This document shows positions 1-7,305 of a DNA stretch of 10,760 bases, in pieces (the first letter of the stretch is position 1; each line of letters opens with the position of its first letter). The stretch lies in the NCBI GenBank assembly GCA_003694905.1, contig RFJM01000183.1, forward strand, positions 1 through 10,760, read 5' to 3'. The stretch comes from Caldilineae bacterium. GTDB lineage: Bacteria > Chloroflexota > Anaerolineae > J102. The position numbers and the translations under genes were made by a program. Under the pieces are notes generated by a model. It was given only the letters and a program-made list of their open reading frames with translations. It had not been told where the DNA came from and searched no databases.

Positions 1-948
1 GGCTTTGCCGTGCAGGCCGACGGCGGCGATTTCGAGGCGGCCGTGCGTGCCGTACGCGAGGTCAGCCATCGCCCCATCATCCTCATCGGTGGAGTGGAGG
101 AGGTGCGCGCGGGGCTTGCCGCGCTGGAGGAGGGGGAGGTTCCCCTCATCTGCTGCGCCACCGCCGAGAACTGGCAGGAGATGGCGTCCCTCGCCAGGGA
201 GTCGGGAGCAGCTCTGGCGGTCTCGGCCGGAACGGTGGACGAGATGGTGGCCCTGACGGAAAAGGTGAAGGAAGCCGGCGTGGACGATATCGTGCTGGCG
301 CCCACCCAGCGCAGCCTGCGAGGCGTGCTCATCGCCAACACCGTCAGCCGGCGCATGGCCTTGAAGAAGAATTTCCGGCCGCTGGGCTTCCCGCTGATCA
401 GCTTCCCCGGTGACTGGGGCGATCCCGCACGCGAAGAGATCCTGGCCGCCCAGGCCATCGCCAAATACAGCAGCTTCGTGGTGCTGGACCATTTCAAGCC
501 GGAGATGCTCTACGGCCTGCTGGTGCTGCGGGAAAACATCTACACCGACCCACAGAAGCCGATCCAGGTGACGCCGGGTATCTACGAGATCAACAACCCC
601 ACGCCCGAAGACCCCCTGCTGGTGACGACCAACTTCAGCATCACCTACTTCAGTGTGGCGAACGAAGTGGAAAGCTCCGGCAATCGCGCCTGGATGCTGG
701 TCTGCGATGCCGAGGGCATGAGCGTGCTGACGGCATGGGCCGCGGGTAAGTTCGACGCCGAACGCATCGCCAAGGACGTCAAGCGCTTCAACGCGGCCGA
801 GAAGGTCAGCAGCAAGCGCCTGGTGCTGCCGGGGCATGTGGCCGTTCTCTCGGGTGAACTGGAGGAAGAACTGCCCGACTGGCAGGTTCTGGTCGGGCCG
901 CGCGAAGCAGTCGACTTGCCCAGCTACATGAAGCAGGTGCTGGCCTGA
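1..948 (+). CDS. acsC: Corrinoid iron-sulfur protein large subunit (AcsC/CdhE), 5'-truncated by window edge
   Basis: The frame is open from base 1 and ends at TGA 946-948, giving 315 visible residues. The GTG at 10 is internal, because the frame runs open to the edge. The sequence matches the gamma subunit of the acetyl-CoA decarbonylase/synthase complex. Recognisable blocks are FRPLGFPLISFPGDWGD, VVLDHFKPEMLYGLLVLREN, TPGIYEINNPTPEDPLLVTT and TNFSITYFSVANEVE. In the family, AcsC with AcsD forms the cytoplasmic protein whose cobamide takes a methyl group from methyl-tetrahydrofolate and passes it to acetyl-CoA synthase. AcsC is about 445 residues long, so roughly 130 residues are off the left edge, including the N-terminal [4Fe-4S] domain. 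The visible part covers the end of the TIM barrel and the C-terminal corrinoid-binding domain. The neighbours acsV and acsE act on this same protein. Identity is secure; only the 5' end is unknown. Confidence 0.93.
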   Translation, partial: GFAVQADGGDFEAAVRAVREVSHRPIILIGGVEEVRAGLAALEEGEVPLICCATAENWQEMASLARESGAALAVSAGTVDEMVALTEKVKEAGVDDIVLAPTQRSLRGVLIANTVSRRMALKKNFRPLGFPLISFPGDWGDPAREEILAAQAIAKYSSFVVLDHFKPEMLYGLLVLRENIYTDPQKPIQVTPGIYEINNPTPEDPLLVTTNFSITYFSVANEVESSGNRAWMLVCDAEGMSVLTAWAAGKFDAERIAKDVKRFNAAEKVSSKRLVLPGHVAVLSGELEEELPDWQVLVGPREAVDLPSYMKQVLA

Positions 949-953
949 AAACG

Positions 954-988
954 GGGGAGATCGGCGCCCGGCCGGAGCCGGTCTCCCC
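954..988 (+). other. Intergenic stem-loop between acsC and acsV
   Basis: The left arm 954-965 (GGGGAGATCGGC) pairs with the right arm 977-988 (GCCGGTCTCCCC) over 12 base pairs with one G-U pair and an 11-base loop. It starts 5 bases after the acsC stop. No T-run follows, so it does not look like a classical intrinsic terminator. It may stabilise the acsC end of the message or attenuate read-through into acsV. It ends 6 bases before ATG 995 but leaves the Shine-Dalgarno-like AGGA at 1003-1006 free. Confidence 0.6.
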
Positions 989-1009
989 TCTCCCATGCGA
1001 GCAGGAACT

Positions 1010-2959
1010 ATGGCCGAACACACCGTTCTCTTCGATGTTGCCGAACAGCCTGTCCATGTTCCTACGGGCACCCTGCTGTCCGAAGCGGCGCGGCTGGCCG
1101 GGGTGGAGTTGAACCAACCCTGCGGCGGACAGGGACGCTGTGGCCGCTGCGCGGTCCAGGTCAAGACGGGTTCGGTGCGCTCGCGCAGCACCCTGCGGCT
1201 ATCGGCCGAGGATGTGGCGGCGGGGTATGTCCTCGCCTGCCAGGCCGTGGTGGAAGGCAATGTGGCCGTGGCGGTGCCGCCCCAGGAGAAAATCGAGCGC
1301 CGGCTTACCACCGATCGCACGGTGCGCGAGGTCAGCGTGCCACCGGGCTACGATCCCGCGCAGCATCAGAGCATTCGTCGTTTGCGGCTCACCCTCTCGC
1401 CGCCCACAATGGATGACCAGACGGACGACTGGAGTCGGCTGAAGTGGGCGCTGCAGAAGCAGATGGGCCGCGGGAACATCGACATCTCCTTGCGGCTGTT
1501 GCGACAGATGGGGGCCCGCCTGCGCGAGCAGGACTGGCAGGTCACGGCCATCCTGGATACCCCCATGTGGGACTTCTGCCCCGATTGCCCCGCCCGCCTG
1601 ATCGACCTGATCCCCGGCCACGTGCCGGACGAGGAGCCACTGTGGGGCGTGGCCATCGACATCGGGACCACCACCGTCACCCTATGGCTGGTGGAGCTGA
1701 TAAGCGGCGAGGTGCGCGCCCAGGTGGCCGAATACAATCGTCAGATCGCCCGCGGGGAGGATGTCATCTCCCGCATCATCTACGCCAGCAAGAACGGCGG
1801 TGGCGAAGAGCTGCGACAACTGGTTCTGGACACCATCAACGAACTGGTGGAACGGGCCTGCGGGCGCGTCAAGGCGGATCCGCAGCAGATCGTGAAGGCC
1901 ACCATCGCCGGCAACAGCACCATGATGCATCTACTGTTGGGCATTCCGGCCGCCAGTATCCGGCTCTCGCCCTTTGTGACGGCGGTCAACGAGGTGCCCC
2001 CCCTGACGGCCGCAGAAGTGGGGCTGGCCATTCACCCCGAGGCATCGGTAGACTGCCTGCCAGGGGTGGCAAGCTATGTGGGGGCCGATATCACGGCGGG
2101 GGTGCTCTCGTCGGGCATGGACGACACCGAGAAGGTGACGCTGTTCATGGACATCGGCACCAACGGCGAAACGGTGCTCGGTTCCAGCGAGTGGCTGGTG
2201 ACCTGTGCCTGTTCGGCCGGGCCGGCTTTCGAAGGCGCCGGGGTGGTGGACGGTATGCGGGCCACCCGGGGCGCCATCGAAGAGGTGTGGGTGAACAGCC
2301 GGACCTACGAACCGAGCTGGCGGGTCATCGGCAATGTCAAGCCCAGGGGCATTTGCGGAAGCGGCCTGATCTCGCTGCTGGCCGAGCTTTTCCTCACAGG
2401 TGTGATCGATAAGGGCGGCCATTTCAACACCCATCTGCAGACGCCGCGCGTGCGCGAGGGCGAACACGGCCCGGAGTACGTGGTGGCCTGGGGATCCGAG
2501 ACCGCGCACGGGCGGGATATCGTCCTCACGCGAGTCGACATCGACAATCTCATCCGGGCCAAGGCCGCCATCTACGCGGGTTTTACCATCCTGGCCGAGA
2601 GTGTAGGCGTGCCTCTGGAGATGGTGGAGCAGGTGCTCATCGGAGGCTCGTTCGGCAAGTACATCAATGTGGAGAAGGCGATTCACCTGGGCTTGCTGCC
2701 CGATATGCCCTGGGATCGATTTCAGTTCCTGGGCAACACGGCGGTGCTGGGCGCGTATCGCGCCTTGTTGGACCGCACTGCCCGCGCCCGCATCCAGGAT
2801 ATCGCCTCCCGCATGACCTACATCGAGCTCTCGGCCGACAACCGTTTCTACGAGGCATTTACATCGGCGCTCTTCCTGCCCCATACCGAGTTAAACCGCT
2901 TCCCCTCTGTAGCGCAGGCGCTCGGCCAGAGCGAGGCCGTAGCACCGGAAGCACCATGA
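1010..2959 (+). CDS. acsV: Reductive activator of corrinoid protein (RACo/AcsV), [2Fe-2S] ASKHA ATPase
   Basis: This 649-residue protein has an N-terminal plant-type [2Fe-2S] ferredoxin domain. Its ligands are C38, C44 and C47 (CGGQGRCGRC), plus C77. A linker follows, and then a C-terminal ASKHA ATPase domain (DUF4445 type). ASKHA motifs seen are DIGTTT at 217-222, FMDIGTNGE near 379-387, GNSTMMHLLLG, the RGICGSGLI block and GGSFGKYINVEKA near the C-terminus. In the family, the protein uses ATP to push an electron to Co(II) of the corrinoid iron-sulfur protein and returns it to the active Co(I) state. Length fits RACo proteins (about 630-650). ATG 1010 is preferred because AGGA sits at 1003-1006 and the ferredoxin strand begins right after it. 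ATG 995 is in frame and would add five residues, but it lies directly against the hairpin. The gene is 61 bases after acsC and probably cotranscribed with it. A CPDC pair at 190-193 lies in the linker. Confidence 0.92.
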   Translation: MAEHTVLFDVAEQPVHVPTGTLLSEAARLAGVELNQPCGGQGRCGRCAVQVKTGSVRSRSTLRLSAEDVAAGYVLACQAVVEGNVAVAVPPQEKIERRLTTDRTVREVSVPPGYDPAQHQSIRRLRLTLSPPTMDDQTDDWSRLKWALQKQMGRGNIDISLRLLRQMGARLREQDWQVTAILDTPMWDFCPDCPARLIDLIPGHVPDEEPLWGVAIDIGTTTVTLWLVELISGEVRAQVAEYNRQIARGEDVISRIIYASKNGGGEELRQLVLDTINELVERACGRVKADPQQIVKATIAGNSTMMHLLLGIPAASIRLSPFVTAVNEVPPLTAAEVGLAIHPEASVDCLPGVASYVGADITAGVLSSGMDDTEKVTLFMDIGTNGETVLGSSEWLVTCACSAGPAFEGAGVVDGMRATRGAIEEVWVNSRTYEPSWRVIGNVKPRGICGSGLISLLAELFLTGVIDKGGHFNTHLQTPRVREGEHGPEYVVAWGSETAHGRDIVLTRVDIDNLIRAKAAIYAGFTILAESVGVPLEMVEQVLIGGSFGKYINVEKAIHLGLLPDMPWDRFQFLGNTAVLGAYRALLDRTARARIQDIASRMTYIELSADNRFYEAFTSALFLPHTELNRFPSVAQALGQSEAVAPEAP

Positions 2960-3112
2960 AGAACGTCGGGACACGGCTGTGATCCCCGATGAATGCACCG
3001 TCCATTTTCCCCATCCCATAACCTTGCCCCAGGCTGACGACCGACCCCGCCCAAGCCACGAACGCGGAAGCCACCGGTCGTTTTCCAATCCATCCCCAAT
3101 CGGAGGTCTTGC
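2960..3112 (+). other. acsV-acsE spacer with a strong ribosome binding site
   Basis: This is a 153-base non-coding gap. The only clear element is the Shine-Dalgarno GGAGG at 3102-3106, six bases before ATG 3113, which fixes the acsE start. A 7-base inverted pair (ACGACCG near 3038, CGGTCGT near 3075) is too weak and too widely spaced to call. No convincing -35/-10 pair is seen, so acsE is probably read from the upstream promoter, but a weak internal promoter cannot be excluded. Confidence 0.55.
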
Positions 3113-4063
3113 ATGTACATTATCGGCGAAAACATCCATATTATCTCCCAGCGAGTCAAGGATGCGCTGAAGGAACGCGACGCCAAGTTCTTCCAGGAGC
3201 TGGCGGTCAAACAGGTTGAGGCCGGTGCTCAGGCGCTGGATCTCAATCTGGGCCCGCGCAAGAAAGACTGGGAGGAGGTCTTTCCCTGGATGGTAAAGAC
3301 CATCGAGGCTGTGGTCGATGTGCCCCTGAGTTTCGATACGACCAATGTAGACGGCATGGAAGCCGGACTCAAGGCCGTCACCAAGGCTCAGCCCATCCTC
3401 AATTCCACATCGGCGGAGCCCGAGCGGCTGGAGAAGGTGCCCTTGCTGGCCAAGAAATACAACGCCAAGCTCATCGCCCTCACCATGGCCAAGTCTGGTA
3501 TCCCGGTGAGCGCGGACGAGCGGGTGGCCATTGCCCTGGAGCAACTCATCCCCCGCTGCCTCGAAATCGACTTCCCCATCGAGGATCTGATCATCGACCC
3601 GCTGGTGCTGACCGTTTCCGGCTGCCAGGAGTATTGTCCCGAGCTGATCACGGCAATCCACACGCTGAAGTACGCCTGGGACCCGCCGCCTGCCATCTCG
3701 GTTGGGCTGTCCAACGTGTCCAACGCGGTGCCCAGCCACAATCGGCCTCTAATCAATCGCGTCTACTGCGCCATGCTCATGGGCGCCGGGTTGCAGATGA
3801 TGATCGCCAACCCACTGGACGAGAAACTGAAGGAGACCATCCGCATCATCGAAGAGCGTGATGACAGTACCCCCGTAGGCCGGTTGTATCTGAAGCTACA
3901 CGATCGCGTGGCCGCTATGGAAGAACTGCAGCCCGAAGATGTGGACATGAGCGATCCCGAACAGGTGGCCATCTGGAAGACTGTCCAGATCCTGCTCAAC
4001 AAGGTCATCTACGCGGACGGCTACCTGGGCGAGACCGAGGCCGCGCTGCAGGCTGCCTCCTGA
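3113..4063 (+). CDS. acsE: Methyltetrahydrofolate:corrinoid/iron-sulfur protein methyltransferase (AcsE)
   Basis: This 316-residue cytoplasmic TIM-barrel protein belongs to the pterin-binding family (DHPS-like). In the family, it transfers the N5-methyl group of methyl-tetrahydrofolate to Co(I) of the AcsCD corrinoid protein, the step joining the folate branch to acetyl-CoA synthesis. Visible motifs are IIGENIHIIS at the N-terminus, ALDLNLGP (D43, N45), LSFDTTN (D75), ILNSTSAEP (N97), LIIDPLVLTVS (D162) and VGLSNVSNAVPSHNRPLINR (N201). D75, N97, D162 and N201 correspond by position and context to the pterin-binding residues D75, N96, D160 and N199 described for the Moorella enzyme (recalled, not aligned by software). 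The start is set by GGAGG six bases upstream. The Moorella protein is about 262 residues, so this one has a C-terminal addition of roughly 50 residues with charged, helical character. It is the last obvious pathway gene of the + strand group in this window. Confidence 0.93.
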   Translation: MYIIGENIHIISQRVKDALKERDAKFFQELAVKQVEAGAQALDLNLGPRKKDWEEVFPWMVKTIEAVVDVPLSFDTTNVDGMEAGLKAVTKAQPILNSTSAEPERLEKVPLLAKKYNAKLIALTMAKSGIPVSADERVAIALEQLIPRCLEIDFPIEDLIIDPLVLTVSGCQEYCPELITAIHTLKYAWDPPPAISVGLSNVSNAVPSHNRPLINRVYCAMLMGAGLQMMIANPLDEKLKETIRIIEERDDSTPVGRLYLKLHDRVAAMEELQPEDVDMSDPEQVAIWKTVQILLNKVIYADGYLGETEAALQAAS

Positions 4064-4185
4064 TTCCCGCGTCGTCGGGCAACTCTCCATCCCAATAAGA
4101 TCATCAGGCCGCGAGGGATACCTGTCCGCGCGCAATGCAGACGTTCGGGCGGTATAGGCTCGCGGCCCTTCTTTCCCTGTGCTCC

Positions 4186-5172
4186 ATGAACCGACGTCTG
4201 TTGCCGGCCGCTTTGCTGCCGCTGCTGCTCCTCCTCTTTTGGCTGAGCCAGGTAAGCCGGCCCGCCGGCCGCGTCGAAGGCTGTACCGAGGGCTGCGCCC
4301 AGGCCGCCGATGGTAGCCCAGGCCTGCGCGTGCTCTCTCTCAACATGCTGCACGGCTTCCCCGCTTTCACCTACCTACCGCAGCGGGTGGAGCTTATCGC
4401 GACTGAGATCGAGCGAGAAGGCGCCGACATCGTGCTGCTGCAGGAGGTGCCCTGGACGCGCGAGGGAGGAAATGTGGCCGGGGTTCTGGCCGGCCGGCTG
4501 GGTTACAATTATGTCTATGCCCGCGCCAACGGCAATCGCCTCGCCATCTTTTTCGAAGAGGGCGAAGCCATTCTCAGCCGCTATCCGCTACGCGGGGCCG
4601 AAGTGCGCGAGCTGTCCCCGCGCGCAGGGATCTTCGAACATCGGGTAGTCTTGCATGCCGTGGCCGTTACGCCGCGCGGGGGGCTGGACCTGTTCGTGAC
4701 CCACCTGACCAACGGCAAGCCGGAGGTCAACCGCGGGCAGGCAGAGACGCTGCTGGCGTTTGTGGAAGAACGCCGCGGTGGCCCCGCGCTGGTCGCGGGT
4801 GACTTCAACGCCACGCCCGACTCCCCTCAACTCCTCGAGCTGACGCAGATGTGGCAAGATACGGCTCTGGCCGCGCCCGACTCCTCCCCTCTGCCGACCT
4901 GTTGTGTCGAAGACCTGACCGCCGGACCCAACGAGGTACTGGAAAAGCGCATCGATTATGTTTTCATGGTCGATGCCGGCAGCCTGCACTTGCGCCGGGC
5001 CGAACGCGCCTTCGACGAGCCCTCGCAGGTAGACGGCGGGTGGTTGTGGCCGTCGGATCACGTCGGCCTCTTTCTGGAATTCGGCTATGACTCGGAAACG
5101 GGGGCGAGGGGCAGGCGGACGGTGAAGATCGATCCCTCTCCTTCTTTGGACTGTACGTGGATCTCGCCCTGA
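4186..5172 (+). CDS. Membrane-anchored or secreted endonuclease/exonuclease/phosphatase-family protein
   Basis: A signal or anchor segment (MNRRLLPAALLPLLLLLFWLS) is followed by an EEP fold with all its hallmark blocks. Numbered from ATG 4186, these are LSLNML (N53), LLQEVPW (E87, metal ligand), VTHL (H173), AGDFNATPDSP (D206, N208) and SDHVGL (D291, H292). The family hydrolyses phosphodiester bonds in nucleic acids, sphingolipids or phosphoinositides using Mg2+; the substrate here cannot be told. The presence of all catalytic residues suggests an active enzyme outside the cytoplasmic face. ATG 4186 is preferred because it gives a textbook n- and h-region; in-frame ATG 4135 would add 17 residues, and neither has a good Shine-Dalgarno. 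Two cysteines, in GCTEGC, follow the membrane segment but do not form a lipobox. The last 29 codons, just past the SDHVGLFLEF block, overlap the convergent kinase gene. A role in the acetyl-CoA pathway is not indicated. Confidence 0.82.
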   Translation: MNRRLLPAALLPLLLLLFWLSQVSRPAGRVEGCTEGCAQAADGSPGLRVLSLNMLHGFPAFTYLPQRVELIATEIEREGADIVLLQEVPWTREGGNVAGVLAGRLGYNYVYARANGNRLAIFFEEGEAILSRYPLRGAEVRELSPRAGIFEHRVVLHAVAVTPRGGLDLFVTHLTNGKPEVNRGQAETLLAFVEERRGGPALVAGDFNATPDSPQLLELTQMWQDTALAAPDSSPLPTCCVEDLTAGPNEVLEKRIDYVFMVDAGSLHLRRAERAFDEPSQVDGGWLWPSDHVGLFLEFGYDSETGARGRRTVKIDPSPSLDCTWISP

Positions 5173-6605
5173 TACTCTTCCAACAGTGTGCGCACCATGC
5201 TCAGGCCCAGCCCGCTACCCTTGCGGTCGCGCGCTTTGTCCACCCGATAGAAGCGTTGGAAGATATGGGGCAAGTCTGCTTCGGGGATCCCCACGCCGGT
5301 GTCGCCGATCTCGAGCATAAACATGCCCTCTTGCACCCGCGCGCTCAACCACACGCGCCCCCCTCTCGGCGTATACTTGATGCCGTTGTCCATCAGATTG
5401 CGGGTCAGCAGCTCCAGGTCGTCGTCCTGGATCGCGACCTGGGGGAGGTCGTCCGGGATGTGGACCTGCAGGTCAAGCCCTGCATCCTCTGCCAGGGGCG
5501 CCATGACCTCGCAGACGCGGCGCAGACAGGCGACAGGATCCGCCTTGGGCGAAGTGCCGTCGCCGGTGCTATCCCGGCTCTGAATGCGGTTGAGGTCGAG
5601 CAATTGCTCGAGCATACGGGTCATGTGTGCGGCCTCATCCCGTATCTCGGCCAGATAACGTCTGGCGCGCTCGGAGACGTCGAGGTTCTTGCTTTCCAGG
5701 AGTTCGGCGCGGAGCTGGATGGCGGTGATGGGACTGCGCAACTCGTGGGAGGCATTGGCCACAAAGGCACGCTCGCGCTCCAGGCGCAGGCTGATCTCGT
5801 TGGCCATGTGGTCGAACGCCTCGGCCAGCCTGCCCAGTTCATCGGGACGTTCGACATCGAGTTGAATGGCGAAATCACCGGTTGCTACGCGTTCGGCAGC
5901 GTGTGTCAGCGAGCGTAGGGGCTGGGTCACCTGGCGTGCAAGCAGGATGGAGGCCAGGATCGAGAGGGCTGCCAGGGATGCCGCGGCCGTAACCAGCATG
6001 ATCCACGTCTGGCGCACCCGTCCCATGATCTGTTCCAAAGGCACGGAGAGCTGAACCACACCTTCGGGATTCTCCTCGGCGCCGACGGGGGCGCCCACGA
6101 ACAACCGCTGTTCCCCCGTCCACTCATCCACACGGATGTCGTGTTGTTCGCCCAGGTTTAGGGCAGCCACGATCTCCGGGTGCATATCTTCCACATGGAT
6201 GGGCACGGCTTCATCCGATGAATACAACACCCGTCGCGAGCGGTCCAAGACGGTCACGCGTGCTTCGGTTTCCTCGGCGTAGGTATCGATGATGGCGCGC
6301 AGATCGCGATCCCCAAAGGGGGCAAATCTCTGGCCCTCTTCGTTTTCTTCCAGTTCGCCTTCATGATCGCTCTCGCGTTCATCCTCGTACACGAGCTGAT
6401 TACGCAAAGGTTCCTGTAAACCGTTGGCCACGATCAGCGATTTCAGTTCGAGCTCGTGTTCGGCTTCTTCGATAATGCTCTCCTGGAGGCGGTAGCCGGC
6501 CCATAGCACGAGTCCCCCCAAGGCCGCCAGCAAAATGAGCAGGTTGACCAGGATCAGGCGAATGGTGATGCTGCGGTTGGGATTGAGCAAACTAAGCAAC
6601 TTCAT
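5085..6605 (-). CDS. HAMP sensor histidine kinase
   Basis: This 506-residue inner-membrane kinase has transmembrane helix 1 at about 15-35, an extracytoplasmic sensor domain at about 36-200, helix 2 at about 202-223, HAMP at about 224-275, and HisKA with the phospho-acceptor H287 in FVANASHELRSP. The HATPase domain follows, with N-box RNLMDNGIKYTP (N403, N407), G1 GDTGVGIPE (D435), F-box IFQRFYRVDKA and G2 GSGLGLS. All catalytic boxes are intact; G408 replaces the more usual Ala of the N-box. The sensor domain carries an unusually acidic stretch at 74-91, where 11 of 18 residues are D or E and H81 is included. The start ATG 6605 overlaps the end of the response regulator gene by 14 bases, so the two are translationally coupled partners. 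Its signal is unknown; context suggests envelope redox state, metal or phosphate. It is the last gene of the - strand unit, and no terminator is visible before the convergent gene. Confidence 0.95.
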   Translation of the reverse strand: MKLLSLLNPNRSITIRLILVNLLILLAALGGLVLWAGYRLQESIIEEAEHELELKSLIVANGLQEPLRNQLVYEDERESDHEGELEENEEGQRFAPFGDRDLRAIIDTYAEETEARVTVLDRSRRVLYSSDEAVPIHVEDMHPEIVAALNLGEQHDIRVDEWTGEQRLFVGAPVGAEENPEGVVQLSVPLEQIMGRVRQTWIMLVTAAASLAALSILASILLARQVTQPLRSLTHAAERVATGDFAIQLDVERPDELGRLAEAFDHMANEISLRLERERAFVANASHELRSPITAIQLRAELLESKNLDVSERARRYLAEIRDEAAHMTRMLEQLLDLNRIQSRDSTGDGTSPKADPVACLRRVCEVMAPLAEDAGLDLQVHIPDDLPQVAIQDDDLELLTRNLMDNGIKYTPRGGRVWLSARVQEGMFMLEIGDTGVGIPEADLPHIFQRFYRVDKARDRKGSGLGLSMVRTLLEEYQGEIHVQSKEGEGSIFTVRLPLAPVSES

Positions 6606-7305
6606 CGGCCGAGGCGAAACGGTAGCCGTAGCCCCTGACGGTCAGGATGAGCCTGGGATTCGAGGGATCGTCCTCCAGCTTCTCGCGCAGCCAATGGATG
6701 TGTACATCCAGGGTGCGGGGGCTGCCGATCCAGCCCTCACCCCAAACCAGGTCCAGCAGGGTATGGCGCTGCACCACTTGACCGGCCCGCTTCATCAGGG
6801 CTTCCAGCAGGGCGAACTCTTTTTCGGTCAGCTCGACCGGCTGGTCCTTCTTACGCACGAGATGGCCTTTGACATCGAGGGAGACATCGCCAATAGTGAT
6901 GAATTCGGGTTCGGTCTGGATGTTTCGCTCCATATGGACGCGGCGCAGGGTGGCGCGCACCCGCGCCAGCAGTTCGCGAAAGCTGAAGGGCTTGACGATG
7001 TAGTCATCTGCGCCCGATTCCAGGCCCATAACCCGATCCAGTTCCTGATCCCGCGCGGTGAGCATGATGATGGGTACGGACGATTCCTTGCGGATCTGCC
7101 GTAGAAGTTGAAAGCCGTCGATGCCGGGAAGCATCACATCTAGCAAGATCAGGTCCGGCTGTTCCGCACGGGCCAGGGACAGGCCTTCGTGGCCGTTGGC
7201 CGCGTGGAACACCTTGAACCCCTCTTCTTCGAGGCCGAAGACGAGGGGTTCGGCGATTCGGGCATCATCCTCGACGATGAGAAGTTTCGTCGTCTGCTGA
7301 TTCAT
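6592..7305 (-). CDS. OmpR/PhoB-family response regulator
   Basis: This 237-residue cytoplasmic transcription regulator has an N-terminal receiver domain with acidic pocket E12-D13-D14, phospho-acceptor D56 (LILLDVMLPG), T83 (MLTAR) and K105 (DDYIVKPFS). The C-terminal winged-helix domain carries VELTEKEFALLEAL, the recognition region SPRTLDVHIHWLREKLEDD and the wing TVRGYGYRFA. ATG 7305 is chosen because the receiver begins immediately after it (MNQQTTKLLIVEDD) and because it forms an ATGA overlap of 4 bases with the upstream membrane-protein stop. A longer in-frame extension to 7545 would encode non-family sequence inside the neighbouring gene. It is phosphorylated by the kinase encoded next to it. 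The likely target is the 11-base-spaced hexamer array ahead of the first gene of the unit (10084-10122), which would make the system autoregulated; that link is inferred. Confidence 0.95.
   Translation of the reverse strand: MNQQTTKLLIVEDDARIAEPLVFGLEEEGFKVFHAANGHEGLSLARAEQPDLILLDVMLPGIDGFQLLRQIRKESSVPIIMLTARDQELDRVMGLESGADDYIVKPFSFRELLARVRATLRRVHMERNIQTEPEFITIGDVSLDVKGHLVRKKDQPVELTEKEFALLEALMKRAGQVVQRHTLLDLVWGEGWIGSPRTLDVHIHWLREKLEDDPSNPRLILTVRGYGYRFASADEVA

Noticed and set aside
1444..2412. Long + strand frame inside acsV in another phase
   Set aside because: The translation is Arg/Gly/His-rich low complexity with no motif, while the acsV frame carries all the ASKHA motifs.
1931..2884. Long open frame on the - strand opposite acsV
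   Set aside because: It is antisense to a clearly conserved gene, has no family features, and is typical of shadow frames in GC-rich DNA. The same holds for - strand frames opposite acsE (2891-3739) and + strand frames opposite the kinase (5157-5918) and regulator (6535-7104).
4064..4134. Terminator after acsE
   Set aside because: Only a 4-base CCCG/CGGG stem is visible near 4067-4080, with no T-run, so no terminator is called.
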